A stretch of 64,000 nt of DNA from Anaerolinea thermolimosa (GTDB taxonomy: Bacteria > Chloroflexota > Anaerolineae > Anaerolineales > Anaerolineaceae): the NCBI RefSeq assembly GCF_001050195.2, contig NZ_DF967965.1, forward strand, positions 338,844 through 402,843, written 5' to 3'. Made by a program: the position numbers and the translations under genes. Position 1 is the stretch's first letter. Each line of letters begins with the position of its first letter. Shown in pieces: positions 34,011 to 44,742 of this stretch. Below the pieces are notes generated by a model. The model saw nothing but the letters and a program-made list of their open reading frames with translations, was not told where the DNA came from and did no database searches.

Positions 34011-35477
34011 TGTCAATGCAAAATAGAAATGTCCCCTGAAATGCAAAATAGAGATGTCCCCTATGAAGAGTGGTGAGACAATGCCAGATGTGATGTTGAG
34101 GTCCATGTTAGTCAGTGCCATGGGGTGAAGCTTCTTCGATGGGTTTCCCGTTCAGGTGGTGACCATAGCGGCGCCAGGGGTGATTGGGGGCAGGGGACGG
34201 TGGAGCCTTGACCTGACGATCGAGGGATTTGGTATCCACGATGTCGGCTTGACGGATCGCCTTCTGGTAGAGGGAGTAAGGCAAGGGCTGGTTTTTGTAG
34301 AGGATCGTCACTTCTCCTTGAGGGGTCTCGCAAACGGTTACCCGGGCATTGCGTAAGGCATAGTCTGGGCGTTCGGATTGGATCTGGTAGATCATGTGCT
34401 TGAACTGGAGGGTCAGGTTTTTGGAGAGGGTACGGGTTTCCTGGTGAGACAGGATCAGGTCCAGGTTTTCGGCAGGTAACAAGGGTCGATGGGCATTGTG
34501 ATGACTGCGCGGGGCTACTGCAAAACGGCGGTTGAAATCTTCCCGAAACTCGGGTAAGAAAGCATTCGCCGTGGCCATGTCAGAAATCCCCCGTAAACGC
34601 AGTTCTTTCACCAGGCGGTCTTGCAGGGTCTGGTTCGCCCGTTCAATGCGTCCTTTGGCTTGGGGAGTACTGGCACACAGGATCTGGATCTCCAGTTCCT
34701 GCATGGCCCGTCCAAATTGGGTCAACCCGGAGGTGGTTGCCAGAGGACGGGGCTGATTGACCCGAAAAATGCCATGACGGTCGCTGTAGAAGGCTAGCGG
34801 CTTGCCATAACGCTCCAGGTAGTGGCGCGTCGCCTCACAGTAGGCGAAAAAGGTCTCATCGGGCACAAACCACAGTTCCATCAACTGTCCCGTCGCATCA
34901 TCGATAAACACCAGCAGGGTACACTGCGGACCCCGTTCTTCGAACCAGGCATGATCCGAGCCATCGATTTGCACTAACTCCCCTAAACACGCTCTCCGTT
35001 CGCGCATCTGGTGCACTGGCGCTTTCTTCCCCCGCCGCGGCTTCCATAGCCCTTCAGCTATCATCAGTTTGCGCACACTTTCCCGCGAAAGCCTCAATTG
35101 ATGCCGCTCGCTCAACTTCTCATGCGCTAACGTCGGACCAAAGTCCGCATAACGCTCATACAGCAGGTCCAGGGCTTTCTGCCGCGTTCCTCCATCCAGC
35201 CGATGGTTGCTCGGCTTCCCCCGCCTTCGGCTCACCAGCCCTGCCGCTCCTTCGCCTTTGTATGCCCGATACAGCCGTTTGATCTGTCGTACACTCAGCC
35301 CCAGTATCCGCGCGGCTTCCCCTTGCGTTAGCCGCTTGTCTTTTATCCGTTGCATCGTTTCTAACCGGGTGATCTCTTCTTTACTCATCGCTAGTAGTTC
35401 GTCCATTCCCTTTCTCGTCCCTCCTATGGGGACATTTTAACTTTGCACAAAGGGGACTTTACTACTTTGCACTAACA
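34011..35477 (-). mobile_element. IS1202-like (ISNCY) insertion sequence with 15-bp target duplication
   Basis: A 1467-bp element begins TGTCAATGCAAAATAG and ends, on the other strand, TGTTAGTGCAAAGTAG. Terminal inverted repeats extend about 50 bases, and each contains two tandem copies of a TGCAAA...GTCCCC unit. It is flanked by perfect 15-bp direct repeats, TCGTCACAGGATTGA at 33996-34010 and 35478-35492. It carries one transposase. Intact ends, an intact gene and perfect target repeats show a recent insertion, upstream of the S1-domain gene. Confidence 0.92.
34108..35406 (-). CDS. Transposase (DDE integrase-type, IS1202/ISNCY group)
   Basis: 432 residues. An N-terminal helix-turn-helix (TQGEAARILGLSVRQIKRLYRAY) and a second winged region lead into an rve-type catalytic core. 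The DDE triad can be seen in LVQIDGSDHAWF, FYSDRHGIF and KGRIERANQTLQDRL. The C-terminal region contains basic stretches for DNA contact. The frame is complete and the element ends are intact, so it is probably active. It is transcribed away from the downstream S1-domain gene. Confidence 0.93.
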   Translation of the reverse strand: MDELLAMSKEEITRLETMQRIKDKRLTQGEAARILGLSVRQIKRLYRAYKGEGAAGLVSRRRGKPSNHRLDGGTRQKALDLLYERYADFGPTLAHEKLSERHQLRLSRESVRKLMIAEGLWKPRRGKKAPVHQMRERRACLGELVQIDGSDHAWFEERGPQCTLLVFIDDATGQLMELWFVPDETFFAYCEATRHYLERYGKPLAFYSDRHGIFRVNQPRPLATTSGLTQFGRAMQELEIQILCASTPQAKGRIERANQTLQDRLVKELRLRGISDMATANAFLPEFREDFNRRFAVAPRSHHNAHRPLLPAENLDLILSHQETRTLSKNLTLQFKHMIYQIQSERPDYALRNARVTVCETPQGEVTILYKNQPLPYSLYQKAIRQADIVDTKSLDRQVKAPPSPAPNHPWRRYGHHLNGKPIEEASPHGTD

Positions 35478-35492
35478 TCGTCACAGGATTGA

Positions 35493-35521
35493 TTGACAAC
35501 CTTGTTTTGGGGGGGTATAAT
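35493..35521 (+). promoter_or_regulatory. Consensus sigma-70 promoter of the S1-domain gene, abutting the IS target site
   Basis: TTGACA at 35493-35498 and TATAAT at 35516-35521 are both perfect consensus hexamers, 17 bases apart. The -35 box begins on the very next base after the IS target-site duplication, so the insertion replaced all upstream sequence but left the core promoter whole. Confidence 0.9.
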
Positions 35522-35555
35522 CACCTTTCGTGACACTAATAAGGGAGAGTACGTG

Positions 35556-36407
35556 ATGGAGCCAGAAGTAGCGAAAGAGACCGAAGTCGAAACCAAACCA
35601 GAAATTAAACCCAAAATGCATTTTACCGGCAAGGTTTTAAAAACGGGGCTGGCCGGGGCTCTGGTGGATATCGGTCTGGAAAAACCAGCGATGATTCACA
35701 TTTCGCAGATCGTTGCTCCAAACGATGAGCCGATCAAACGGGTGGAAGATGTATTGCAACCCGGGCAGGAAATTGACGTCTGGGTTCGGCGGGTGAAGGA
35801 TGACCGGGTGGAATTGACCATGGTCAAACCGCTTGACCTGGAATGGCGAGACATCAAAAAGGGCATGACCGTCAAAGGGAAGGTTGTGAGGCTGGAGAAG
35901 TTCGGTGCCTTTGTTGAAATCGGCGCTGAACGACCAGGTCTGGTGCACATCTCAGAAATGGCCTACGGGTATGTTCGTCAGCCATCCGATGTGGTTAAAG
36001 AAGGGGATGAAATTGAAGCGCAGGTGATCGATTTCAACCGCAGAAAACGGCAGATCAAACTGAGCATGAAGGCCCTTTTGCCGGAGCCGGTGGTTGAGGA
36101 AGAACCCCCTGCACGTGAATTTGTGGAGATGCCCAAACGCGAAAAACCCCAGCGCAAGAAAAAGGCGAAATCTGCTCGCTCACGCGGTGGAGAATCGGGC
36201 AGTGACGTTGAAGAATTGCTGGCGGCTCTTGGGCAATCCTCAGCCGAGGCGGAGGAAGAGACAGCCATGGCCATTGCCTGGCGAGAAGCCATGGAACGCG
36301 CTAAAGCCCGCAAGCAGGAAGAGAAAATGCGCCGGAACAAGGGAATTTCGCAGGAACAGGAAGAGATTCTCAGCCGTACTCTGGACAATAAAGTTCAGAC
36401 CACCTGA
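35556..36407 (+). CDS. Protein with two S1 RNA-binding domains
   Basis: 283 residues from the ATG at 35556 after AAGGGAGAG; the frame is open upstream across the promoter and is not coding there. Two S1 domains: about 20-92 (GKVLKTGLAGALVDIGLEKPAMIHISQI) and about 103-175 (GKVVRLEKFGAFVEIGAERPGLVHISEM). A long charged tail rich in Lys, Arg and Glu follows. It probably binds RNA or the ribosome, like short S1 relatives of Gram-positive bacteria. A full-length ribosomal S1 would have more repeats. It is a single-gene unit with a perfect promoter and a terminator. Confidence 0.88.
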   Translation: MEPEVAKETEVETKPEIKPKMHFTGKVLKTGLAGALVDIGLEKPAMIHISQIVAPNDEPIKRVEDVLQPGQEIDVWVRRVKDDRVELTMVKPLDLEWRDIKKGMTVKGKVVRLEKFGAFVEIGAERPGLVHISEMAYGYVRQPSDVVKEGDEIEAQVIDFNRRKRQIKLSMKALLPEPVVEEEPPAREFVEMPKREKPQRKKKAKSARSRGGESGSDVEELLAALGQSSAEAEEETAMAIAWREAMERAKARKQEEKMRRNKGISQEQEEILSRTLDNKVQTT

Positions 36408-36451
36408 TGCAACGAACGCTCCCACGACTCTCTCCCATGCGTTCAGAATAG

Positions 36452-36479
36452 AACCCGCTCCAAGGCGGGTTTTCTTTTG
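36452..36479 (+). terminator. Terminator after the S1-domain gene
   Basis: A 7-bp stem AACCCGC/GCGGGTT (36452-36458, 36465-36471) is followed by TTTCTTTT. The end of its T-run overlaps the -35 box of the next promoter. Confidence 0.8.
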
Positions 36480-36505
36480 CAAAAGCAGAATGCCTGTGGT
36501 ACACT
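36477..36505 (+). promoter_or_regulatory. Probable pyrG promoter
   Basis: TTGCAA at 36477-36482 and TACACT at 36500-36505 are spaced by 17 bases. Initiation near 36512 would make a leader of about 170 bases before pyrG. Confidence 0.6.
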
Positions 36506-36512
36506 AACTCCG

Positions 36513-38326
<1,814 letters not shown>

Positions 38327-38439
38327 GGCAGAGCCGTGCAAGGTTCCGGCGAATGAGCTGCTCGGATTGGCGTTCCTGTATTATACTTGGGATGCCTGTA
38401 GCAAAGGGTTGCGGCTTGATCGCCGCCGAAAAAATTTGA

Positions 38440-39765
<1,326 letters not shown>

Positions 39766-39783
39766 TTTCTCCCTGGTTTTGAC

Positions 39784-39823
39784 AAAAGACCCCGAGGGTT
39801 TTTAATGCCCTTCGGGGTCTTTT
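39784..39823. terminator. Bidirectional terminator between enolase and alpha/beta hydrolase
   Basis: Arms at 39784-39798 and 39808-39823 form about 15 pairs with A and T tracts at opposite ends, so it works on both strands. The stop codon of the convergent hydrolase gene (39802-39804) lies within the loop. Confidence 0.9.
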
Positions 39824-41076
39824 GATTCTGGTATGTCGTCCAGAAAATGGAGAATTTCCTGGACGACCTGCCCAAAGGCAGGACTTGTGGGAAGCACCAC
39901 GTGGTGCTCTCCATTAACCTGGGAATAGCGGGCATTGGGCCCGATCATACTGGCGAGCTTTCGAGAAAGCTCCGGGCGGGTGATCGGGTCGCGTTCTCCC
40001 TGAAGAATGAGGGTGGGCATCTGGAGACTGCGTGCCTGCTGACGAACATTCTTCCCCATCTGGCGGAATTGTTCCAGAAAGAGAAGTGGAACCTGAAGCG
40101 GGCGTATGGCCTGTTGCACCTCAGGGTGTGCCAGGTTAACCTCTGGTGCTACCTGACCAGCAGCGGATTGAAGGTGAAGGGTAGGGAAGGATACCAGGCG
40201 AAATGGCCGAAGGGAAACCGGAAGGACAAGGCGAACCAGCCAAACGGCGGCACGGAGAGGGAGAGTTTCGTTGAACCAGAAGGGAGCAATGAGCACCAGG
40301 CGGTCGGGCTGGCTGGCAAGTGCCGCAGAGATGGCAAGTGCCCCGCCCATGGAGAACCCGCAGAGCACCACGGGCTTCCCTGTGGCGCGCGCTGAGGAGA
40401 CTTCTCGGGAGAGAAACCGAACCCACCCGGCGGTGCGTTGCCTGAAGAGAGACGAAATTTGAACACCAAATCCCGGTAAAAGCGGCACCCTCACAGCCCA
40501 TCCTGCGCGGTTGAGCTCTTGAGCCAGAGAACGCATTTCGTTGGGGGTGCCCGGAAAGCCATGCACCAGAATGACCAGGCCACGATCTCCGGGCAACTCG
40601 AAGGCTTCGTGTTCGGGGGTGGAGAGCAGGTTGAGGTCGGGCAAGAGTGGGTCGCAGCCGGGGGTAGTCAGGGCGTGGAACAGGCTGAAGAGAAGCAAGA
40701 AGCCTCCCTGAAGGGTGATTCCCCAGCCCATGCCCCGCCAGAAGGGTTCGGTTCCTCCTTCTTCTGTCAGGACCAGAAAGCCCCCTGCGGCGAGGATCAG
40801 CAAGGCCAATCCGGCGCTGATCCACAGGGTGCGCCTGAAGGTGCGCGCAGCATGGGCCTGTCGGTTGCTGTCAAAGGGCAGGCCAAGCCTGGCAGTGGCA
40901 AAGCGCAAGCTGAGGAAGGCCAGGATGACCTCGATAGCCCCCCAGACCATTCCCTGTAAGCCCAGCCCTTTCCAGATAGCATCCTGCTGGAAGATCAGGT
41001 ATAACCCGGCGCCCAGGCTAATCGCGCCCCAGGTAAACAGTCTTCGGCTGAGAATGCGCTGGAAGTCGTAAATCAT
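39802..41076 (-). CDS. Alpha/beta hydrolase with N-terminal membrane domain
   Basis: 424 residues. About 150 residues at the N-terminus hold four hydrophobic helices. The hydrolase domain follows, with oxyanion region VILVHGFPGTPNEM (near 175), nucleophile GFSMGG (Ser near 245), acid Asp in LQGERDPIT and His in NGEHHVV. This matches carboxylesterase/monoacylglycerol-lipase-type enzymes tethered to the membrane. It is the last gene of a minus-strand run that includes the selenoprotein and two other alpha/beta hydrolases. Substrate unknown. Confidence 0.82.
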   Translation of the reverse strand: MIYDFQRILSRRLFTWGAISLGAGLYLIFQQDAIWKGLGLQGMVWGAIEVILAFLSLRFATARLGLPFDSNRQAHAARTFRRTLWISAGLALLILAAGGFLVLTEEGGTEPFWRGMGWGITLQGGFLLLFSLFHALTTPGCDPLLPDLNLLSTPEHEAFELPGDRGLVILVHGFPGTPNEMRSLAQELNRAGWAVRVPLLPGFGVQISSLFRQRTAGWVRFLSREVSSARATGKPVVLCGFSMGGALAISAALASQPDRLVLIAPFWFNETLPLRAAVWLVRLVLPVSLRPFRLVSFPTLHLQSAAGQVAPEVNLAHPEVQQAIRPLQVPLLFLEQFRQMGKNVRQQARSLQMPTLILQGERDPITRPELSRKLASMIGPNARYSQVNGEHHVVLPTSPAFGQVVQEILHFLDDIPESKDPEGH

Positions 41077-41094
41077 GGCAAATGTTTATCCTCC

Positions 41095-41568
41095 TTACCC
41101 GGCTTGGAGCTTATCCAGAATCGCAAGAACACTGGCATTGGTGGGAATATCCTTCATGGAATCGCCATAATGCTGAAAGCGAATTTTACCTTCCAGATCG
41201 ATGACAAACAAAGCAGGCATGCGTCCCATTTTTAAAAGATTAAATTCTTGATCATACTGGCTGGCAACCCGCGAGCGAAGGTCGGGGCAACCGATGAAAG
41301 GCAGATTATTCTCCTGCCAGTAACGCTTGAAGGCGTTGGGGCCATCGGGGCCGATGGCGATGATTTCAGCGTTGCGGGCGGTAAATTGAGTGTAATCCTG
41401 GCGCAACTGCGCCAGATGTTGACGGCAATAGGGTCATATAAAGCCGCGCAGCAGAACCAGAACGATGAATTTTTTCCCACGAAAGTCTGATAATCGGATC
41501 GTGCGGCCAAGTGTATCGGTGAGTTCAAAATCAGGGGCTGTAGGATCGGCGGGTAAATGGGTAACCAT
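41095..41568 (-). CDS. Selenocysteine-containing peroxiredoxin-like (AhpC/TSA) protein
   Basis: Read through an in-frame TGA at 41434-41436, this is a 157-residue thioredoxin-fold redoxin. The start is the ATG ending at 41568 with AAAGGAG upstream. Before the TGA the family start APDFELTDTLGRTIRLSDFRGKK is clear. Around it the sequence is RGFI-U-PYCRQHLAQLR, where relatives have CPYC. After it the fold continues with IGPDGPNAFKRYW, NLPFIGCPDL and MPALFVIDLEGKI. Sec is residue 45 and the resolving Cys residue 48 (UxxC). A SECIS-like hairpin lies just downstream. Without recoding, only a 103-residue C-terminal piece would be annotated. It probably reduces peroxides or thiols. No sel genes are in the window. 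Confidence 0.85.
41396..41436 (-). promoter_or_regulatory. Bacterial SECIS-like element after the UGA codon
   Basis: Reading the minus strand, a perfect 8-bp stem CTGGCGCA/TGCGCCAG (41415-41408 and 41405-41398) with a GU in the tiny apical loop lies 26 bases after the UGA. This fits the bacterial SECIS layout, an apical loop with G at roughly 16-37 bases from UGA, which SelB needs for Sec insertion. Confidence 0.7.
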
Positions 41569-41607
41569 AGAGAAACTCCTTTCGTGTGTACGAAAGAGAA
41601 ACAAAGA

Positions 41608-42600
41608 TTATGGAAGAGCTTCAGAAAAATGATCCCTGATGAATTCAATCACCGGATTCAGGAAGAGGTCGGGACATTCTTCCTGGGGAAGGTGCCCACA
41701 GGCCGGGAGAACTGCCAGACGCGCCCCTGGAAGTTCAGAAGCCAGGCGGACGCTATCGGCGGCGGGAATGATCTGGTCGTTTTCTCCGCTGATCACCAGG
41801 GTGGGGAGGAAAATTCCCCTCAGCCGGGGAGCCAGGTCTTCATTGCCACTGCCTGCTTTGGTAAATTCCCACAGTGCCGCATCCCAGTTGGCCATGTGCA
41901 GGGGTTTACGGTAGCCAGCCTGGATTTCGGGAGTGATGCGGGAGGGATCGTGCCAGGCGGCCCGGAGGAAAGCTTCTCCCTGCTCACCGGCCAGGGAGCG
42001 GGCAAAGAAAGGCCCCAGCCGATCCATCTGAGGGGTGTGAACCAATGGTTGCAAGATGCCAAAAGGGCGCCGGTTGCCGGTGTAAATGGCCGCATCCACC
42101 AGCACCAGCCCGCTCACACGTTCTGGATGAGCCAGAGCGGCCTGAACTGCTAACCGCCCACCGGCAGAATTACCCACGAGAATGGCTTTTTCCATTCCCA
42201 GGGCATCCATCAGACCCAGGAGAAGGGTGAGGTTGCCTTCTACCCCGTAGGGGCTTTCTCCCTTCCAACTGCCCGGAAGGGGGCGTTCGGTGAGGCCAAA
42301 AGCGGGCCGGTCATACGCTACTACTCGTGCATACTGGCTGAGAGGCCCCATCACCTCACGCCAGGAAAAGACACTGGCGCCAAATCCATGAAGCAGGATC
42401 ATCACCGGTTCGTCCGTGCCGGCTTCTTTATAATGCACCTGTAACCCATTTGCGGTGAGAAACCGGCTATCGGGGTCAGCCAGTGCTTCGACGGGTTGAA
42501 TATCGGGCAGGGGAGGAACAGGGATCACCAGCGGCCCGATGATGAGTAGCACCAGAAAGAGGCCTGTCACAGCCGCAAGGACGCGAAGAGGGCGATTCAT
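41608..42600 (-). CDS. Alpha/beta hydrolase with N-terminal signal anchor
   Basis: 330 residues. One hydrophobic helix (VLAAVTGLFLVLLIIGPLVI) at the N-terminus probably anchors it outside the membrane. The catalytic pattern is LLHGFGASVFSW (oxyanion), VGNSAGG (Ser), SGENDQII (Asp) and ACGHLPQEE (His). Related in style to haloperoxidase/esterase-like hydrolases. Its start overlaps the stop of the upstream hydrolase (ATGA), and the selenoprotein gene follows by 39 bases. A similar anchored hydrolase is encoded at 52-53 kb, hinting at paralogy. Confidence 0.85.
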   Translation of the reverse strand: MNRPLRVLAAVTGLFLVLLIIGPLVIPVPPLPDIQPVEALADPDSRFLTANGLQVHYKEAGTDEPVMILLHGFGASVFSWREVMGPLSQYARVVAYDRPAFGLTERPLPGSWKGESPYGVEGNLTLLLGLMDALGMEKAILVGNSAGGRLAVQAALAHPERVSGLVLVDAAIYTGNRRPFGILQPLVHTPQMDRLGPFFARSLAGEQGEAFLRAAWHDPSRITPEIQAGYRKPLHMANWDAALWEFTKAGSGNEDLAPRLRGIFLPTLVISGENDQIIPAADSVRLASELPGARLAVLPACGHLPQEECPDLFLNPVIEFIRDHFSEALP

Positions 42601-43346
42601 GGAGACTCCTTCAGGCTGGTCAGGAAGTCCGTCAGGGCTGAAACCACCTGCCGTTGTTGCTCTTCACGCGAAATGGAGGCTGGCTTATCACCTGGCTGGT
42701 TACCATACCATCCAAACTCGGCATGGTTGCCGCCGATGATTTCAACCCAGCGGGTGTCTGAGGGGAGCAAAGCACGCGAGGCGGCGATTTTCTCAGCGGT
42801 GGCCAGTCCATCCTGCGTGGCATAGATGGAGATGCTCTTTACGTTCACAGATGAAAGGTCGTCGCTTGCGGCCGGGTACGAAGCAAGTAAGGCCAGCCCG
42901 GTGATTTTCCCGGGATGATTCCGGACAAAGTTAGCCGCCATGGCTCCACCGAGGGAATGGCCGCCAAGCACCCAGCGGCGAACTTCAGGATGGGCAGCAA
43001 TCACCTTCCCTGCAGTATTGGGAGCCAGAACAGCCAGATTGAGCGGCATGGGGGGCAGAATCACCAGATATCCGTTTCTGGCGAGTTCCCTGGCCAGGGG
43101 GGCGTAGGCCCGGGCATCCACATGTCCACCCGGGTAAAAAATGAACCCGGTATCCGGTGAACTACCGGCTGGTTTAAATTCGTACCAGGAGGAGGGACGG
43201 CTAACTGAGAGTGCAGAATCGCGCTGCATGGCCGCCAACGCCTCAGGCATGGGAGGAGAAGGGGTGAGGCCCCAGAAGACAAAACCACCTGTGACCAACA
43301 GAAGGATGATCAGCAGGCCAATCAAAACCTTGCGTAAAACATTCAT
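42597..43346 (-). CDS. Membrane-anchored alpha/beta hydrolase (dienelactone-hydrolase/abhydrolase_5-like)
   Basis: 249 residues from the ATG ending at 43346; an earlier Met at 43397 adds a non-conserved stretch before the hydrophobic anchor VLIGLLIILLLVTGGFVFWG. Catalytic Ser lies in LGGHSLGGAM near residue 135, Asp in YATQDGLAT and His in GGNHAEFGWYG. The FIFYPGGHVDARAYAPLAREL start suggests the abhydrolase_5 family, whose members act on lipids or small esters. It opens the minus-strand hydrolase/selenoprotein group. Confidence 0.82.
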   Translation of the reverse strand: MNVLRKVLIGLLIILLLVTGGFVFWGLTPSPPMPEALAAMQRDSALSVSRPSSWYEFKPAGSSPDTGFIFYPGGHVDARAYAPLARELARNGYLVILPPMPLNLAVLAPNTAGKVIAAHPEVRRWVLGGHSLGGAMAANFVRNHPGKITGLALLASYPAASDDLSSVNVKSISIYATQDGLATAEKIAASRALLPSDTRWVEIIGGNHAEFGWYGNQPGDKPASISREEQQRQVVSALTDFLTSLKESP

Positions 43347-43417
43347 ACCATGATTGTAGAATGAAGCAATGGCCAGATCAAGGTCAGGATTGTACAAACC
43401 TCATACAGCGGTGCGGA

Positions 43418-44113
43418 TTATTCCTGGAGCATTGAGCGGGCCATTTCCCAGATGCGGTCGAACATGGCGGGGGTGAGGCGCCCCGTCTGGGTGTTCTGGC
43501 GGCTGGGATGGTAAGAAGCCAGAAGCCAGGGGAGGTTAACATCGGGTTGGTAAAATGCCGCGTGTTGAAAAACCAGGTGATTGGATGAAACCCCCTGCTG
43601 GCGATACCAGGCCAGCAACCAGTCAAAGGCGATGCGACCGAGGGCCACAAAACCCTGCAGGTGAGGGCGTAAGAGGCCGATTTCTTCTTCGAGGTAAGGG
43701 TGGCAGGCGGCGATTTCCTGCGGGGTGGGTTTATTGTCTGGAGGGGCACAACGTACAGCAGCGGCTATGTAGAGGTCGTTCAATTGCAGGCCATCTTCTC
43801 GATGATGAGACAACGGTTGGTTGGCGAACCCCGCACGGTACAGGGCGGCATAGAGAAAATCGCCCGATGCATCGCCGGTAAAGTTGCGCCCGGTACGGTT
43901 TGCGCCATGTGCACCGGGGGCCAGCCCGACTACGAAAATGCGAGCATGGGGATCGCCAAACCCGGGGACGGGTTTCCCCCAGTATTCCCAATCCTTATAG
44001 GCGCGCTTTTTCTTTTCAGCCACTGCTTCACGCCACGACACCAGGCGAGGGCAACGCCGGCAGGTGATGATGCGCTCCGATAACGATGCCAGAGAATCCT
44101 CAAGATCACTCAC
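43418..44113 (-). CDS. Uracil-DNA glycosylase, type 5 (UdgB-like), iron-sulfur
   Basis: 231 residues from the GTG ending at 44113, six bases after AGGAG and overlapping tetR by eight bases; a longer start at 44143 lacks a ribosome site. Motif A GLAPGAHGANRTGRNFTGD has Ala/Gly in place of the usual polar catalytic residue, as in type 5 enzymes, and motif B is SYHPSRQNTQTGRLT. Four Cys (TCRRC at the N-terminus, RCAPP and AACHPYL mid-protein) should bind a 4Fe-4S cluster. It excises uracil and other deaminated bases. Third gene of the MFS-tetR transcript. Confidence 0.88.
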   Translation of the reverse strand: MSDLEDSLASLSERIITCRRCPRLVSWREAVAEKKKRAYKDWEYWGKPVPGFGDPHARIFVVGLAPGAHGANRTGRNFTGDASGDFLYAALYRAGFANQPLSHHREDGLQLNDLYIAAAVRCAPPDNKPTPQEIAACHPYLEEEIGLLRPHLQGFVALGRIAFDWLLAWYRQQGVSSNHLVFQHAAFYQPDVNLPWLLASYHPSRQNTQTGRLTPAMFDRIWEMARSMLQE

Positions 44114-44717
44114 GCTGTTCTCCTGTTTGGGGTGAAAGCCCATTTAAAAACGTATCAAGGAGAAAATGTACCACGGCAGTTTCGTCAAAGCGGGGAGAAC
44201 CGGTTGCGGAAAAGAAGGGATACATCATTCCCAGGAATGCCCAGGTGGCCATTTCGGGATCCACGGAGCGGAGTTCTTTTTTTTGAATGCCGCTCCGAAG
44301 GATATCGGCTATGCCGTCAATGAAGGTAGCATGGTACCGGCTGGAGAAGGACTCCCGCTTTTGCGGGCTGAGCTTGTTCATCTCCTGGGCCGCAAGCCGA
44401 ATGAGCGCCCGGCGTTCCATTGGAAGGCGGGTAAAAATCGCATGGATGAGAAAGCCCAGCTTCTGAGGAGTCCCTCCGGGTTGAGATGTTGCCTCAGAGA
44501 TTAAGGCGGTGAGTTCTTCCAGACTGCTCTCCAGGATTGCCAGGAAGAGATCCTCTTTATCAACAAAATAATAATACAGGCCAGGCTTGGAAATATGACA
44601 ACTGGCCGCAATCTCACGCATGGAGATACCATCGTAACCGCGGATGACGAACAGCCGCGCGGCTTCGTTTAGAATGTGAGAGCGCATATCAGATGGCGAG
44701 GAGGGCTCCATAAACAT
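44106..44717 (-). CDS. TetR-family transcriptional regulator
   Basis: 203 residues. The N-terminal TetR helix-turn-helix is typical: RSHILNEAARLFVIRGYDGISMREIAASCHISKPGLYYYFVDKEDLF. The C-terminal ligand-binding half is helical and variable. The gene lies 25 bases downstream of the MFS transporter gene in the same direction. A perfect palindromic operator overlaps the start region of that transcript, so it most likely represses the operon and itself until a transported compound binds. Confidence 0.92.
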   Translation of the reverse strand: MFMEPSSPSDMRSHILNEAARLFVIRGYDGISMREIAASCHISKPGLYYYFVDKEDLFLAILESSLEELTALISEATSQPGGTPQKLGFLIHAIFTRLPMERRALIRLAAQEMNKLSPQKRESFSSRYHATFIDGIADILRSGIQKKELRSVDPEMATWAFLGMMYPFFSATGSPRFDETAVVHFLLDTFLNGLSPQTGEQRE

Positions 44718-44742
44718 CTGGGGTTGATTTTACCTCTCTTTG

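Noticed and set aside
35493-35555. N-terminal extension of the S1-domain protein
   Set aside because: This stretch is the promoter; the ATG at 35556 follows a good ribosome site.
41095-41406. Short stand-alone redoxin-like gene of 103 residues
   Set aside because: Its start is internal. The conserved N-terminus with ribosome site lies upstream in the same frame across the TGA, so it is the tail of the selenoprotein.
41232-41648. 138-codon minus-strand ORF overlapping the redoxin
   Set aside because: It is a different frame of the selenoprotein gene with no family features.
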